A stretch of 63,053 nucleotides of DNA from Marinobacter persicus (GCF_900114155.1 NZ_FOSC01000014.1:1-63053); one strand, 5' to 3'; positions 1 through 15,360 are shown, counted from the stretch's first letter. Notes: generated from the sequence alone by a model not told the origin. Program-made: numbers and translations.

Positions 1-1
1 T

Positions 2-325
<324 letters not shown>

Positions 326-526
326 TTTATGGAATTGACACCACAGTCACTTGTTATTGTGGAGGTTGGGTGGGTTTTGGGTGAGTTATTGCTTCTAGAG
401 AATTTATTATTCATGTACGTTTTTCTCCTTATTGTCACCTCCGACTTTACCTTTGGACATATTTATAGATATTGGCAAATAGTCTAACTCTCAATAACTT
501 GCCTTATTTTTGATCAGTGCACGGGG
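326..526. other. AT-rich spacer after the transposase
   Basis: About 200 bases between the transposase stop and the exonuclease stop, clearly richer in A and T than flanking DNA. No plausible gene was found. It probably contains the right end of the IS110 element, but IS110 members lack conspicuous terminal inverted repeats and I cannot fix the boundary. Confidence 0.5.
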
Positions 527-1237
527 TTACTGGAGCCGCTTCATGTTCTGTAAGCGGCGCTGATAGTGCAGCTTGTCTGTCAATTCTTTCAAGGTGTTAA
601 CCTTGGTTTTGCGGGCCTGGTTGAGGGCTACCAGGACCAGCTCGGCGGTGACCAGGGCATCCGCGGCTGCGTGGTGCCGTTCACTTGCTTCCAGGCCAAA
701 CAGCTCGGACCAGTCGTCCAGACCCTTGCCTTTAATATCCGCTTTCGGGAAAAAGGCCGGCATCAATTCCGCCACATCCATCCACAGGTGTGGCGTAGTG
801 TAGCCGAGTTCTGCTTTCAGTGTTTTTTCAAGAAACCGCTGGTCGAAGGCCGAGTGGTAGGCCAGGATCGGGTCGCCGTTCATCCATTCTAGCAGGTGCA
901 ATAGCGCATCTTCGGTTTCATGGCCGTCGGCCAGGGCCTCGGTGCCGATGCCGTGTATCAGCACCGTTTCGCGGATATCCAGCTCGGGACGACGCAGAAT
1001 CAGGTCGAACTGGTCGTTCAGGTGAATGGCGTTGGCTTCGATGGCCACGGCGCCGATAGCAATCACCTCATCTTTTTGCGGGTTCAGGCCAGTAGTCTCC
1101 AGGTCCAGAACGATCAGGCGGCATTTTGACAAGGGCTGATCACCGGCCGTTTTCGGCTCGGGCAGGTTGTCGGTGTCATGATTGCCCAGCGTCGTTCCGC
1201 GGCGTTCGGCCAGCCACTGCTTGATGTAATCGAACAT
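527..1237 (-). CDS. DEDDh 3'-5' exonuclease (DnaQ/RNase T-like)
   Basis: A 236-residue member of the DnaQ-like exonuclease superfamily, which removes nucleotides from 3' ends of DNA or RNA using two metal ions. The acidic residues are all present: D45 and E47 in LDLETTGL (Exo I), D132 in AYHSAFD (Exo II), and H188 and D193 in HHAAADA (Exo III), giving the DEDDh subtype. A basic tail follows the fold. It is too distinct for the polymerase epsilon subunit, so substrate (DNA or RNA) is unknown. The gene starts 15 bases after the stop of the nucleotidyltransferase-like gene on the same strand, so the two are very likely co-transcribed. Confidence 0.85.
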   Translation of the reverse strand: MFDYIKQWLAERRGTTLGNHDTDNLPEPKTAGDQPLSKCRLIVLDLETTGLNPQKDEVIAIGAVAIEANAIHLNDQFDLILRRPELDIRETVLIHGIGTEALADGHETEDALLHLLEWMNGDPILAYHSAFDQRFLEKTLKAELGYTTPHLWMDVAELMPAFFPKADIKGKGLDDWSELFGLEASERHHAAADALVTAELVLVALNQARKTKVNTLKELTDKLHYQRRLQNMKRLQ

Positions 1238-1252
1238 TCGGGTTCCGTTACC

Positions 1253-3178
1253 TTACAGTTGGTATGTCACTTCCAGTTTTTGCTGGAGCCGTTGGGCCTG
1301 TCGGAAGGATTCCCGCAGAATCCGGCGATCGAGTGGGTTCAGGTCGTCCGGATCAATGTAGTTGGTCAGCTCCTCGCCGTTTTGCAGCATTTCCTGGTGG
1401 GCCCGCATGCGGATGGCTTGTATCAGGCTGTACGCCTCTTGCCAGGCGTTGGCGTCTTTGGCATCGAAGAAACCGATTTTGGCCAGTTCTTCCATCCGTT
1501 CAAGGGTGTTGGCCTGCTCCACGCCATTGGCCAGGGCAAAGACCCGCACGGCTTCGACGAACGGCGCGAGCCCCTGACGCTTGAGATCCAGCGAGTGTTT
1601 TTTCTCGTCGTTCAGATAACGGAAATTGTTGAACATGGTCAGTGGCGGCTTGCGCTCAAAGGCGTTGGCCGCCAGCATTTTCTGGAACAGGGCGTTTTTG
1701 CGAATGCGCTCGAGCACCCTGTTTAGCAGGCGCTTTAAGGGTTCCTCGGGACCGAAAATGGACCGCATGTCCAAAAAGATCGACGAATAGACAATGTTCT
1801 GTGGGGTGGAGGACTCGATGAACCTCTGGAACCAGTCGTCCCATTCTTCCTCGCTCAGGCACAGCTTGGGGTTACTGGCCATGATGTTGCCCTTGCACAG
1901 GGTAAACCCGCATTCAGCCAGTTCGTCATTGAGCTTGCGGGCAAAGGGCAGCAGCTTTTCCCGGACATCATCGGGCGTCATGCCTTCGGGTGTCTCAAAC
2001 AGAATACCGTTGTCCTGGTCGGTCAGCAGGGTTTGTTCCTGACGGCCTTCGCTGCCGAAGGTCAGCCAGGTGAACGGAATGCCCGGGTCATTCTGGCGCA
2101 GGTTCAGTTCGATTACCCGCCGCACGGTGATGTCGTTCAGGGTGGTGATGATCTTGACCACCTGGCCGGAATCTGCCCCGTGGGCCAGCATGGTATCCAC
2201 CAGCCGTGAAACATCCGTGCGGAAGCTGACCAGGGCCTGCAGGTTCGGCGCGGTACCAATGGTCCGCGCCAGGTTGACCAGATCGACCCGTTGCAGACTG
2301 AACAGGTCGCTCTGAGAAACCACGCCCGCCAGGCGATTTTCCTCATCGACCACCACCAGGTGCGCGAAGTGGTGCTCGGCCATCAGCATGGCGGCCTCGA
2401 AAGCATCGGCCGTGGTTGGCAAAGACTTGGGGTTTGGCGTCATCAACTGGCTGATCGGGGTGTTCAGCGGTGCTTTTTCCTCGGCCACCATGGTGCGAAG
2501 ATCGCGCAGGGTGAAGATGCCTTTGGGCTGGCGGCTGTCATCGGTGATGATGATGCTGCCCACATCATTCTCGTGCATCTTTGCCACCGCCTTGCGCACC
2601 GGGAGATCCGGTGTGCAGACAATGGGGTTGCGCAGGGCGAAGCGGTCCAGTGGGGTGTCCAGGCTGTTGCTGGACCCGATGGAGGCCATGGCATTGGACT
2701 GAATACGCTTGTTGACCTGATCCAGCAGACTGCTGACCCCGCGCAGGCAGAAATCCCGGAACGGATCGCTTTCGGAAAACAGAGTGACAAAGGCATCGTG
2801 GTCAATGCTCAGGCAAAACGTATCACCGGCCGAGCGGTGCAGTGTGCGGGTGGGCCGTTCCCCCACAAGCGCCGCCAGGGGGAAGCACTCGCCCGGACAG
2901 ATCTCAAATGTTGGTTCCACCTGCCCGGTTTCCTTGTTAAGGCGCTCGCCCCGGATCAGCCCCTGCTTAACCACGTAAAAACGTTGCACCATGCCGTCAT
3001 CGGGTGACAGCACGACATCGCCGTCGGCGTAGAAACTCAGGGTCGCGTGTTCGGCAAAGTGCGCCAGATGGGAATCATCCATGCTGGAGAAAGGTGCATG
3101 GTGTCTCAAAAAAGCCATGATGGCGCGGTTGTTCTGGGGCGTGTTTTCCGGGTTTGCTGCAGCCATAGTGAGATCCAT
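1253..3178 (-). CDS. cNMP-binding / CBS-pair / DUF294 nucleotidyltransferase-like protein
   Basis: A 641-residue soluble signalling protein. The order of domains is a cyclic-nucleotide-binding fold (about 30-150), two CBS domains (about 180-300; the second contains FAHLVVVDEE and GVVSQSDLF), then a GlnD-like nucleotidyltransferase domain with GSEGRQEQTLLTDQDN at 375-390 (likely metal ligands D387 and D389), then a DUF294 C-terminal helical domain. By family, cNMP or adenine nucleotides would gate transfer of a nucleotide to an unknown target; this is inference. The frame stays open upstream to 3490 but would overlap the divergent Smr gene. I chose ATG 3178; ATG 3166, with AAGGA about 12 bases ahead, is equally possible. 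Transcribed ahead of the exonuclease gene. Confidence 0.82.
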   Translation of the reverse strand: MDLTMAAANPENTPQNNRAIMAFLRHHAPFSSMDDSHLAHFAEHATLSFYADGDVVLSPDDGMVQRFYVVKQGLIRGERLNKETGQVEPTFEICPGECFPLAALVGERPTRTLHRSAGDTFCLSIDHDAFVTLFSESDPFRDFCLRGVSSLLDQVNKRIQSNAMASIGSSNSLDTPLDRFALRNPIVCTPDLPVRKAVAKMHENDVGSIIITDDSRQPKGIFTLRDLRTMVAEEKAPLNTPISQLMTPNPKSLPTTADAFEAAMLMAEHHFAHLVVVDEENRLAGVVSQSDLFSLQRVDLVNLARTIGTAPNLQALVSFRTDVSRLVDTMLAHGADSGQVVKIITTLNDITVRRVIELNLRQNDPGIPFTWLTFGSEGRQEQTLLTDQDNGILFETPEGMTPDDVREKLLPFARKLNDELAECGFTLCKGNIMASNPKLCLSEEEWDDWFQRFIESSTPQNIVYSSIFLDMRSIFGPEEPLKRLLNRVLERIRKNALFQKMLAANAFERKPPLTMFNNFRYLNDEKKHSLDLKRQGLAPFVEAVRVFALANGVEQANTLERMEELAKIGFFDAKDANAWQEAYSLIQAIRMRAHQEMLQNGEELTNYIDPDDLNPLDRRILRESFRQAQRLQQKLEVTYQL

Positions 3179-3348
3179 TCCTTGCCGGCCTGACGGTTGC
3201 ACCGGTGGCCGGGTGTTGTTGTTTTCCGCCTGAAGTGTATCAGTGGTTTGTACATTTACCCTAGGATTTTGGTCGCAGGGCAATGCTTTATGGTGACGGA
3301 TACCGGTGGTAAAGTTCTGACACTCGTCAATCTCCGGACTGATTTGCC

Positions 3349-3930
3349 ATGACCAGTAAAGATGAACGCCTGGCTTTCCTCGAAGAAATGCAGGATGTGC
3401 GTCGTATCCGCAAACCCAACAAGGCCGAGGTGTCGACCCCCCGTGAATTGACGCCAGGCCACCTGGAGCGCCAGCGGGCGGCGGTGGCACAGCCCGCGGT
3501 TGACCGCAATCCCCTGACCGCCGACATGGTCGAGCCGCTGACCGCCCACGATGTGCTCAGCTGGCAGCGCCCTGGCGTTCAGCACGGTGTGTTCAAAAAA
3601 CTGCGCCTTGGCCAGTATCCCATTGAAGCCAGGCTCGATTTGCATCGTATGACGGTAGATGAGGCGCGCCGGGAGGTGTTTGGCTTCATCAATGATTGTG
3701 TGCGCTACGGTTTGCGTTCGGTCATCATTCTCCATGGCAAGGGAGAGCGGAATCCGGACGGAGTCGCGCATATCAAAAGTCATGTCGCCAAGTGGCTGCC
3801 TGAGCTGGCGGACGTGCTGGCGTTCCATTCAGCGCAAAAACACCATGGCGGCACCGGTGCGGTCTACGTCATGGTTCGCAAGGGCGACCGGGACAAGCAG
3901 CGCAACCGCGAAATCCACGGAGGGCATTGA
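3349..3930 (+). CDS. Smr-domain protein (SmrA/SmrB-type)
   Basis: 193 residues. The C-terminal half is an Smr domain: LDLHRMTVDEAR near residue 103, IILHGKG near 126, and GTGAVYVMVRK near 170, matching the LDLHG, HGxG and G[GS]G blocks (here LDLHR in the first). Smr domains are nucleases; E. coli SmrB cleaves mRNA at collided ribosomes, while others act in DNA repair. The N-terminal charged region resembles stand-alone SmrA/SmrB-type proteins rather than MutS2. It starts divergently from the DUF294 gene and is followed 31 bases later by the DUF3080 lipoprotein gene. Which Smr subtype this is cannot be settled by eye. Confidence 0.85.
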   Translation: MTSKDERLAFLEEMQDVRRIRKPNKAEVSTPRELTPGHLERQRAAVAQPAVDRNPLTADMVEPLTAHDVLSWQRPGVQHGVFKKLRLGQYPIEARLDLHRMTVDEARREVFGFINDCVRYGLRSVIILHGKGERNPDGVAHIKSHVAKWLPELADVLAFHSAQKHHGGTGAVYVMVRKGDRDKQRNREIHGGH

Positions 3931-3961
3931 CCGGCATCGGTGCTGCGATCAGGGGGGGGCT

Positions 3962-5008
3962 ATGTTCAGAGGGCTGTTTGTGGTGATGCTGGCAGTCTGG
4001 TTATCCGGCTGCGACAATTTTACCGAAGCCGAGCCGATGATGAACGAGTACCTCGAGCGCCTGGCCCGGGTGCTCGAGGTCGAAGCTGTCGAACGCCCGC
4101 CATTGCCAACGGCCAGCCCCCTTCCTCGCCGGCGTGAGCGGTTGCAGTCCCTGCCCGAGCTGGAACTGGGCATGCTGGATTTTCTGTCGCTCTATGGCTG
4201 TGAACTTCAGGTGGTGATCGGCGAAAAAGCCTCGGTGCTCGGGCGGGTCATGCAGCCGGTTAACCGGCTGCGGTATGAAGTGCGGTTTATTCAGGCGGCC
4301 GAAGCCTGTTTGCCGGAGATTGATGACACCGAATTGCATGACGACCTGCGTAAAGCCGTGACCAGCAAACGGGAATCGCTGGCAAAGGCAGTCTGGAACG
4401 CAACCTGGGGAAGTGAGGAAATTGAACGCCTGTTGACCCTTTCCAAAGGGTATTATCCGGTCGATTACAATGCCGGCAGCAGTGCGGATCTGGTGCGAGA
4501 CCTCCGGCAATTGAATGGCATGGTTGAGCAACTGGCCAGCCAGCAACTGGAGGTTTCCCTGGCTGATCTGGGCGCCATCCACCAGCGCTGGCAGGCCGAG
4601 TTCAAAGCGGGGCAACTGATCAACAGTGCGCGCCTGCTGATAGCCACCATGAACGCCGGCACGCGGATGCTTGAAGTGCGAATTGATGAACGTCCGCTTT
4701 GCCTGAACGGCAACCCCAATAACCAGTCGGATATTGTCCAGAATTTCTTTTTCGCGATCTATATCGAGAAAATCCAGCCCTATATGAGCCTTGTCAGCCG
4801 TGCCCATGACACCCTGATTGCCGAGCTTGAACAACTGGCACAACAGCAGGCCGGCGTTATGCCCGAGTCATTCAATGACTGGTACCGGCGGCACCTGGCC
4901 CGCGATCTGGAGGGCAGCCTTTGGTGGGAGCTGGACCGGGCAATGGCCCGGCACACCCGGCACTGGCAGAAACTGCTGGGCCAGTGCGGATTGCGCCCCC
5001 AGGCTTGA
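3962..5008 (+). CDS. DUF3080 lipoprotein
   Basis: 348 residues from ATG 3962, preceded by a G-rich stretch that can serve as the ribosome site. The N-terminus is a short signal peptide with a lipobox (LSGC, Cys18), so it should be lipidated and anchored to a membrane on the periplasmic side. The rest is helical and matches DUF3080 in my recollection: a GMLDFLSLYGCELQVVIGEK region near 65 and CLNGNPNN near 245. Function is unknown. It follows the Smr gene closely and may share its transcript; the next gene runs convergently. Confidence 0.75.
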   Translation: MFRGLFVVMLAVWLSGCDNFTEAEPMMNEYLERLARVLEVEAVERPPLPTASPLPRRRERLQSLPELELGMLDFLSLYGCELQVVIGEKASVLGRVMQPVNRLRYEVRFIQAAEACLPEIDDTELHDDLRKAVTSKRESLAKAVWNATWGSEEIERLLTLSKGYYPVDYNAGSSADLVRDLRQLNGMVEQLASQQLEVSLADLGAIHQRWQAEFKAGQLINSARLLIATMNAGTRMLEVRIDERPLCLNGNPNNQSDIVQNFFFAIYIEKIQPYMSLVSRAHDTLIAELEQLAQQQAGVMPESFNDWYRRHLARDLEGSLWWELDRAMARHTRHWQKLLGQCGLRPQA

Positions 5009-5026
5009 GGGCTGGGCGGAGGCTGG

Positions 5027-5386
5027 CTATGCCGCTGGGTGCCGGTTGACCTTCAGGTGCACCATGGCAACCACGAACAGCGAGAGAGTCAGGATGGTCA
5101 GGATAACCGGTCCTGGCGCGCCCTTGCTCAGCCAGGCAGAGACCACCGCCTGGGTGAAATAGAAAATGATGACAAACGCCATCCAGATATAACCCCGGCT
5201 ATGGCCCCGGAACACCGGAATGGCAAACGGCAGCAGCGGGATCAGTTTCACGGCCAGCATCAGAGTGATTGAAACGTCCTCCACCGGTTTGGGCCAGAAC
5301 GTGGTGGCCACCAGAGTAGCCAGGGTGGCCAGGTACAGGGCAAAAGTGATTCGGGCCGTGGTGCGCGCCTTTTCGTTTCTGAGCAT
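5027..5386 (-). CDS. DUF2069 inner-membrane protein
   Basis: 119 residues with about four hydrophobic segments (starting near 12, 42, 66 and 92), typical in length and layout of DUF2069 integral membrane proteins. No catalytic motif is visible and the function is unknown. It is convergent with the DUF3080 gene (18-base gap) and divergent from dnaE. Confidence 0.75.
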   Translation of the reverse strand: MLRNEKARTTARITFALYLATLATLVATTFWPKPVEDVSITLMLAVKLIPLLPFAIPVFRGHSRGYIWMAFVIIFYFTQAVVSAWLSKGAPGPVILTILTLSLFVVAMVHLKVNRHPAA

Positions 5387-5552
5387 GGATTTTCCTTGGT
5401 AAATTGCCGGTTAGCGGGGCGTGGCGCTGGTGGCCGCCAGGCCAGTGCGCGAGTTTACCAGTTGCTCCGATTGTTCAGTACCCTGCCTGGGGCAATCGAA
5501 CAGTGGTACCATTTGGCTCCCCAGAAAACAGAAGCAGGAACTCCCGCTCGAT

Positions 5553-8500
5553 ATGCCGAATACTTTCGTACACCTTCGCGTTCATTCCGAATACTCCATG
5601 GTGGACGGCCTGGTGCGGGTGAAACCGCTGATCAGCCGTACCGCCGAGCTGGGAATGCCGGCTGTCGGGCTGACAGAGCAGTCCAACATGTGCTCGTTGG
5701 TGCGCTTTTATAAAGCGGCACTGGGGGCCGGCGTGAAGCCCATCATTGGCGCCGACATCTGGCTGGAAAACGCGGAAGAACCCGACAATCCGTTCCGGCT
5801 GACGTTACTGGCGCGGGATAACGACGGCTACCTGAATCTCACCGAAATCATTTCCCTCGGCTACACCGATGGTCAGCACCATGGCAAACCGATTATACGG
5901 CGTGAATGGCTGGAAGCGCGGGCCAATGGGTTGATTGTGCTGTCTGGTGCCAAGCTGGGCGATGTCGGCAAGGCGTTGATGGCCGGCAAGCCGGAACTGG
6001 CCCGCGAGCGGGCGGACTACTGGCGCAAGCTGTATCCGGACAGTTATTACCTGGAACTTCAGCGCACCGGGCGCCCGGGCGATGAAGACTGTCTGCACCT
6101 GAATCTCGAGCTGGCGGCCGAAATGGATCTGCCGGTGGTGGCCACCAACGATGTCCACTTCCTGGAGGCAGAGGATTTCGAGGCCCACGAGGCCCGTGTC
6201 TGTATCGGTGAGAGTCGTACCCTGGACGATCCTCGCCGGGATCGCCGGTTCAGTGACCAGCAGTACCTGCGCAGCCCCGAGGAAATGATTGAGCTGTTCT
6301 CGGACATTCCCGAGGCGGTCGAGAACACCGTGGAGATTGCCCGGCGCTGTTCGGTGCAGGTGCGCATGGGGGAATATTTCCTGCCGGATTACCCGATTCC
6401 GGACGGCATGACCATGGACGAGTTCTTCCGGAAGGTCTCGGAAGAGGGGCTGGAAGAGCGCCTGGCCAAAACCCTGAGCAAAGACGACCCGGAATACGAG
6501 GCCAAGCGTGAAGCCTACTACAAGCGCCTGAACTTCGAGCTGGACATCATTATCCAGATGGGCTTTCCGGGCTACTTCCTGATCGTGATGGACTTCATCA
6601 AGTGGGCCAAGAACAACGGCGTGCCGGTGGGGCCCGGCCGGGGCTCCGGTGCCGGTTCCCTGGTGGCCTACGCCCAGATGATCACCGACCTGGACCCACT
6701 GGAATACGACCTGCTGTTCGAGCGCTTCCTGAACCCCGAACGGGTCTCCATGCCCGACTTCGACGTGGACTTCTGCATGGAAGGCCGCGACCGGGTCATT
6801 GAATACACCGCCGAGAAATACGGCCGGGAAGCGGTGTCCCAGATCATCACCTTCGGCACCATGGCCGCCAAAGCGGTGGTGCGTGATGTCGCACGGGTGC
6901 AGGGCAAATCCTACGGGCTGGCAGACAAGCTTTCCAAGCTGATCCCGTTCGAGCCGGGCATGACGCTGGAAAAAGCCCTGGAGCAGGAGCCCCAGCTGGT
7001 GGAGTTTCTTGAGAACGACGAGGAAGCCCAGGAAATCTGGGAAATGGCCCTCAAGCTCGAAGGCGTGTGCCGGAACGCCGGTAAACACGCCGGGGGCGTG
7101 GTGATCGCGCCCACCAAGATCACCGACTTCTCGCCGCTGTACTGCGACGACGAGGGCGGCAGCCTGGTCACCCAGTTCGACAAGGGCGATGTGGAAGACG
7201 CCGGGCTGGTGAAGTTCGACTTCCTGGGCCTGCGAACGCTCACCATCATCAAGTGGGCCCTGAACATGATCAACCCGCGCCGGGAGAAGCGCGGGGAAGG
7301 GGAGCTGGATATTGCCACCATTCCCCTGGACGACAAACCCTCGTTCGACATGCTGAAAAAGGCGGAAACCACCGCCGTCTTCCAGCTCGAATCCCGGGGC
7401 ATGAAAGACCTGATCCGGCGCCTGCAGCCGGATTCGCTGGAAGAAATGATCGCCCTGGTGGCCCTGTTCCGCCCCGGCCCGCTGCAATCGGGCATGGTGG
7501 ACGACTTCATTGACCGCAAGCACGGCCGTCAGCCGGTGTCCTTCCCGCACCCGGATTACCAGTACGAAGGCCTGAAGCCGGTACTGGAGCCCACCTACGG
7601 GGTCATTCTGTACCAGGAGCAGGTCATGCAGATTGCCCAGGTGATGGCGGGGTATACGCTGGGCGGGGCGGACATGCTGCGCCGGGCCATGGGTAAGAAA
7701 AAACCCGAGGAAATGGCCAAGCAGAAACAGATCTTCCTCGATGGCTGCGAGAAAAACGGCATCGACAAGACCCTGGCGGAAAACATCTTCGACCTGGTGG
7801 AAAAGTTCGCCGGCTACGGCTTCAACAAATCCCACTCCGCGGCCTACGCGCTGGTGTCATACCAGACCCTGTGGCTGAAAGCCCATTACCCGGCCGAGTT
7901 CATGGCCGCGGTACTGACCGCCGATATGCAGAACACCGACAAGGTGGTCACGCTGGTGGAAGAGTGTCGGGCCATGGGGCTGGATTTGCTGGTTCCGGAT
8001 GTCAGTCGCTCGGCCTACACCTTTACCGTTAATGACGATGGTCAGATCGTCTATGGCCTGGGTGCCATCAAGGGCCTGGGTGAAGGCCCGATCGACAGCA
8101 TCGTGGCGGCGGCGGAGGATGGTCCCTTCCAGGACATCTTTGACTTCTGCCGGCGCATTGATCTGAAAAAGGTCAACAAACGGGCTCTGGAAGCACTCAT
8201 TCGTTCCGGTGCCATGGACAAGCTCGGCCCCAGCCGCGCCCAGTTGATGGCCAGTATTGAAAAGGCCATCCAGCAGGCGGATCAGCAATCCAGGAACGAC
8301 GCCGCCGGCATGATCGACATGTTTGGTGAAATGCTGCACGCCGGTGGTGAGGATGATGATCCCTACGCGGATGTGGCCGATGTGCGCGAGTGGCCGGAAA
8401 AACAGCGTCTGAAAGGGGAAAAGGACACCCTGGGGCTCTACCTCACCGGTCACCCGTTTGACGAGTACGAAAAAGAGGTCCGCCGGTTTGTGCGCTCCTC

Positions 8501-9035
8501 CATTGCCGATTTGAAGCCCAATAAATCGCCGCAACGGGTGGCGGGGCTGGTGGTTGCCCAGCGCACCATGAAAACCCGCACTGGCTCCACCATGTGCTTT
8601 ATCACGCTGGATGATCGCAGCGCCCGCATCGAGGCAACGCTCTTCTCAGAAGCCTTTTTCGAGAACCGGGAACTACTGCAATCCGATCAGGTGATTGTGG
8701 TGGAAGGCCAGGTCAGTCACGATGATTACTCCGGGCAGATGAAGATGCGGGTGAACTCGGTCATGGATGTGGCCACGGCGCGCCAGCAGTTCAGTCGGGG
8801 CCTGCGCCTTTCCCTGCATGAAAAACAGTTGCAGAATGGACTCCTGGACAAGCTTGGCGAAACGCTTCAGCCGTTCCGTTGCGAGGGCAGTCCGGTGTGG
8901 ATTGAATACCTTGGCGAACAGGCCAGCACGCGCATCGAGCTTGGGGAGTCCTGGCGGGTGCAGCCGGATGACAGCTTGCTATTTGAACTCAAACATCTGG
9001 TGGGCGATCATTCGGTCGAGCTTGTGTATGATTAA
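5553..9035 (+). CDS. dnaE: DNA polymerase III alpha subunit
   Basis: The replicative polymerase catalytic subunit. From ATG 5553 the protein is 1160 residues, the same length as E. coli DnaE, and begins at the conserved [15 protein letters not shown] of the PHP domain; the upstream open frame has no likeness and AGGAA lies 12 bases before the start. The polymerase active site is PDFDVDF at about 401-407 (D402, D404). A clear helix-hairpin-helix/tandem region and a C-terminal OB fold (about 980-1060, including [13 protein letters not shown]) follow. It is the first gene of the long rightward block with accA and tilS, separated from accA by 123 bases. Confidence 0.98.
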   Translation: MPNTFVHLRVHSEYSMVDGLVRVKPLISRTAELGMPAVGLTEQSNMCSLVRFYKAALGAGVKPIIGADIWLENAEEPDNPFRLTLLARDNDGYLNLTEIISLGYTDGQHHGKPIIRREWLEARANGLIVLSGAKLGDVGKALMAGKPELARERADYWRKLYPDSYYLELQRTGRPGDEDCLHLNLELAAEMDLPVVATNDVHFLEAEDFEAHEARVCIGESRTLDDPRRDRRFSDQQYLRSPEEMIELFSDIPEAVENTVEIARRCSVQVRMGEYFLPDYPIPDGMTMDEFFRKVSEEGLEERLAKTLSKDDPEYEAKREAYYKRLNFELDIIIQMGFPGYFLIVMDFIKWAKNNGVPVGPGRGSGAGSLVAYAQMITDLDPLEYDLLFERFLNPERVSMPDFDVDFCMEGRDRVIEYTAEKYGREAVSQIITFGTMAAKAVVRDVARVQGKSYGLADKLSKLIPFEPGMTLEKALEQEPQLVEFLENDEEAQEIWEMALKLEGVCRNAGKHAGGVVIAPTKITDFSPLYCDDEGGSLVTQFDKGDVEDAGLVKFDFLGLRTLTIIKWALNMINPRREKRGEGELDIATIPLDDKPSFDMLKKAETTAVFQLESRGMKDLIRRLQPDSLEEMIALVALFRPGPLQSGMVDDFIDRKHGRQPVSFPHPDYQYEGLKPVLEPTYGVILYQEQVMQIAQVMAGYTLGGADMLRRAMGKKKPEEMAKQKQIFLDGCEKNGIDKTLAENIFDLVEKFAGYGFNKSHSAAYALVSYQTLWLKAHYPAEFMAAVLTADMQNTDKVVTLVEECRAMGLDLLVPDVSRSAYTFTVNDDGQIVYGLGAIKGLGEGPIDSIVAAAEDGPFQDIFDFCRRIDLKKVNKRALEALIRSGAMDKLGPSRAQLMASIEKAIQQADQQSRNDAAGMIDMFGEMLHAGGEDDDPYADVADVREWPEKQRLKGEKDTLGLYLTGHPFDEYEKEVRRFVRSSIADLKPNKSPQRVAGLVVAQRTMKTRTGSTMCFITLDDRSARIEATLFSEAFFENRELLQSDQVIVVEGQVSHDDYSGQMKMRVNSVMDVATARQQFSRGLRLSLHEKQLQNGLLDKLGETLQPFRCEGSPVWIEYLGEQASTRIELGESWRVQPDDSLLFELKHLVGDHSVELVYD

Positions 9036-9158
9036 AAACCGTTCAGCGGGCCTTATACCAATGTCCGCTTTAGCTGCCTTTGCGGCACTGTTATCTTTAT
9101 CCCAAATTCTGGTGTTGGCCGTCTTAGTGCCGGCCAAGCAAGCAAATGATGGAACATC

Positions 9159-10112
9159 ATGAACCCTAATTACCTGGATTTCGAACAGCCCATTGCCGAC
9201 CTGGAAGCTAAAATCGAAGAGCTTCGCATGGTCGGAAACGATACCGACATCAACATCACAGACGAAATTACCCGTCTGAAAAAGAAGAGCGTCAGCCTGA
9301 CTGAAAGCATCTTCTCCGACCTCAAATCCTGGGATGTGGCCCGCCTGGCCCGTCACCCGCGCCGGCCCTATACCCGGGATTACATCGAGATGATGTTCGA
9401 TGACTTCGATGAACTGCACGGTGACCGTCGCTACGCGGATGACCTGGCGATCATTGGTGGCACGGCCCGGCTGAACAACCAGCCGGTCATGATCATCGGG
9501 CATCAGAAAGGTCGCGAGGTGAAAGAGAAGGTTCGCCGTAACTTCGGCATGCCGCGCCCGGAAGGCTACCGCAAGGCCCTGCGCCTGATGGAAATGGCCG
9601 AGCGCTTCAAGATGCCGATCCTGACCTTCATCGACACCCCGGGGGCCTATCCCGGTATTGGTGCCGAAGAGCGCGGCCAGAGTGAGGCCATCGCCTTCAA
9701 CCTGGCGGTGATGTCGCGCCTGAAAACCCCGATTGTCTGTAATGTGATCGGTGAAGGCGGCTCCGGTGGTGCGCTGGCCATCGGCGTGGGCGACGAGCTG
9801 AACATGCTCCAGTACTCCACCTATGCCGTTATTTCCCCGGAAGGCTGTGCTTCCATCTTGTGGAAGAGTGCGGATTACGCATCCCAGGCGGCTGAAGCCA
9901 TGGGTGTAACCGCCGAGCGTCTGAAAGAGCTGGGCGTGGCTGACAATGTGATTCCGGAGCCGCTGGGTGGCGCGCACCGTAATCCGGAAAAAATGGCGGA
10001 AAGCCTGAAGGCCCGTCTGGTGCAGAGCCTGGAAGAACTCGGCCGTTTGTCGATGGACGATTTGCTCGCTCGTCGTTACAAGCGCCTGACCAAGTATGAA
10101 AACGGGCGGTAA
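9159..10112 (+). CDS. accA: Acetyl-CoA carboxylase carboxyltransferase subunit alpha
   Basis: 317 residues, standard length. With AccD it transfers the carboxyl group from carboxybiotin to acetyl-CoA, making malonyl-CoA for fatty acid synthesis. Family blocks are clear: N-terminal helical region with a predicted coiled coil, [33 protein letters not shown], and [15 protein letters not shown] that forms the oxyanion region. The dnaE-accA-tilS order is common in gammaproteobacteria. Its end overlaps the tilS start by 17 bases. Confidence 0.98.
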   Translation: MNPNYLDFEQPIADLEAKIEELRMVGNDTDINITDEITRLKKKSVSLTESIFSDLKSWDVARLARHPRRPYTRDYIEMMFDDFDELHGDRRYADDLAIIGGTARLNNQPVMIIGHQKGREVKEKVRRNFGMPRPEGYRKALRLMEMAERFKMPILTFIDTPGAYPGIGAEERGQSEAIAFNLAVMSRLKTPIVCNVIGEGGSGGALAIGVGDELNMLQYSTYAVISPEGCASILWKSADYASQAAEAMGVTAERLKELGVADNVIPEPLGGAHRNPEKMAESLKARLVQSLEELGRLSMDDLLARRYKRLTKYENGR

Positions 10113-11442
10113 ACCCGCCCCGGTTACCGACTGGCCGGACGATCTGAGCCGGCCAGTCCGCTCCCTTCCTGAACACCGGGCCCTTCGGGTTGCCCTCAGC
10201 GGTGGTCTCGATTCCCTTCTGCTATTGCATGTGGCCGCAGCCTGCCATGCCGATGTGGTTGCCGTGCACGTCAATCATCAACTCCAGCCCGATCACGAAG
10301 AAACCGAACAGTTCTGTCGCGATGTTTGCGCTGAATTGTCAGTCCCCATCATTGTTGAACGAATCTCGGTGCCGGTTGGAACCGGGCAGGCGGGCGGCCT
10401 GGAAGATGCCGCGCGCAATGCCCGGTACCGGGTGTTCGATCATCTCCAGCAGCCAGGCGACCTGCTGTTGATGGCCCACCACGCCGATGATCAGCTGGAG
10501 ACCGTCCTGTTTCGACTGCTGCGAGGCTCCGGTGTTGGTGGTCTGGCCGGCATGCCGCGCACCCGCAGTCTGGGCAAGGGACGGCTGCTTCGGCCCTGGC
10601 TTGCCGTCGGGCGCGAGCGGCTTGAGCAGGTGGCCGCCGGCGCGGGCCTGGACTGGCGCGAAGATCCCAGCAACCAGAGCCAGGTCCATGACCGGAATTA
10701 TCTGCGCCACGCCGTTGTGCCCGGCCTGAAGCAGCGCTGGCCCGGTTTGCTGCGGCGTGTGGCGCACAGTGCCCGGGCCTGTGCCGACAGTGAGTACCTG
10801 AATCGAAAGCTGGCGGAACTGCACTGGCAAGCCTGTGCTGATGGAGGGCATCGCGTCACGCTGGCTGGCTTCCGGGCTCTGGACCGGATCGAGCAACGCA
10901 ATCTGTTGTGCTGGCGGTTCAGGCAGAACGGCTGGCCGCTGCCTTCGCTGGCGGATTGGGACCAGGTGCTGACGGAATTGCTGGAGGCCGCAGAGGGTGG
11001 GCAACCGGAGTTGCGGGGCCCCGGTTATTCCGTGCGCCGGTATCGGGAGCACCTGTATTTTGTACCGGATGCCATGACGCCGGCAGGCGATGTGTTTCTC
11101 GAGCCGGACAAGCCACTGCGCTGGGGTTCCTGGCGGATAACGCTGGCAGCTTGCGGGGCAGCCGATACCGCAGATGCACCGGTGTCGCCAATAAGGGTAT
11201 CTACGAGGCGGGGGGGTGAACGCGTCAGGTTACACCCGGGCCGACCCTCCAGATTATTGAAAACCTGGCTCCAGGAACAGGGTGTCCCACCCTGGGAGCG
11301 GGCCGCTCTACCGCTGGTTTTCCGGCAGGGCGAGGAAGGCGACGAACTGATCGCCATTGGCAATTTGTGGACTTCTGACCAATACTCGGGAGGCGCTCCT
11401 GCTGCCGGCTGGCGGCTGATTGTGGAGAGGGATTGTGATTGA
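10096..11442 (+). CDS. tilS: tRNA(Ile)-lysidine synthase
   Basis: 448 residues. TilS uses ATP and lysine to convert C34 of the CAU anticodon of tRNA-Ile2 to lysidine, so that AUA is read as Ile. The PP-loop SGGLDS lies at residues 35-40, followed by HVNHQLQ and [19 protein letters not shown], all diagnostic. The central TilS domain and a C-terminal domain with [25 protein letters not shown] residues follow. It overlaps accA by 17 bases, which implies translational coupling. An in-frame later start cannot be excluded because the first 28 residues are poorly conserved. Confidence 0.95.
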   Translation: MKTGGKPAPVTDWPDDLSRPVRSLPEHRALRVALSGGLDSLLLLHVAAACHADVVAVHVNHQLQPDHEETEQFCRDVCAELSVPIIVERISVPVGTGQAGGLEDAARNARYRVFDHLQQPGDLLLMAHHADDQLETVLFRLLRGSGVGGLAGMPRTRSLGKGRLLRPWLAVGRERLEQVAAGAGLDWREDPSNQSQVHDRNYLRHAVVPGLKQRWPGLLRRVAHSARACADSEYLNRKLAELHWQACADGGHRVTLAGFRALDRIEQRNLLCWRFRQNGWPLPSLADWDQVLTELLEAAEGGQPELRGPGYSVRRYREHLYFVPDAMTPAGDVFLEPDKPLRWGSWRITLAACGAADTADAPVSPIRVSTRRGGERVRLHPGRPSRLLKTWLQEQGVPPWERAALPLVFRQGEEGDELIAIGNLWTSDQYSGGAPAAGWRLIVERDCD

Positions 11443-11491
11443 GCAGAAGGGGGCTTTCTGGTAGTCTGGCGTCCCATCTTGAGATGAATAA

Positions 11492-14018
<2,527 letters not shown>

Positions 14019-14037
14019 TGGTGTTTAAGGTATTTAG

Positions 14038-15360
<1,323 letters not shown>

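Noticed and set aside
3178..3490. 104-codon upstream extension of the nucleotidyltransferase-like gene
   Set aside because: It would overlap the divergent Smr gene and its residues are unlike the family; a start near 3178 or 3166 fits better.
5805..7835. 676-codon open frame on the minus strand opposite dnaE
   Set aside because: Shadow of the polymerase gene; no signal, domain or ribosome site.
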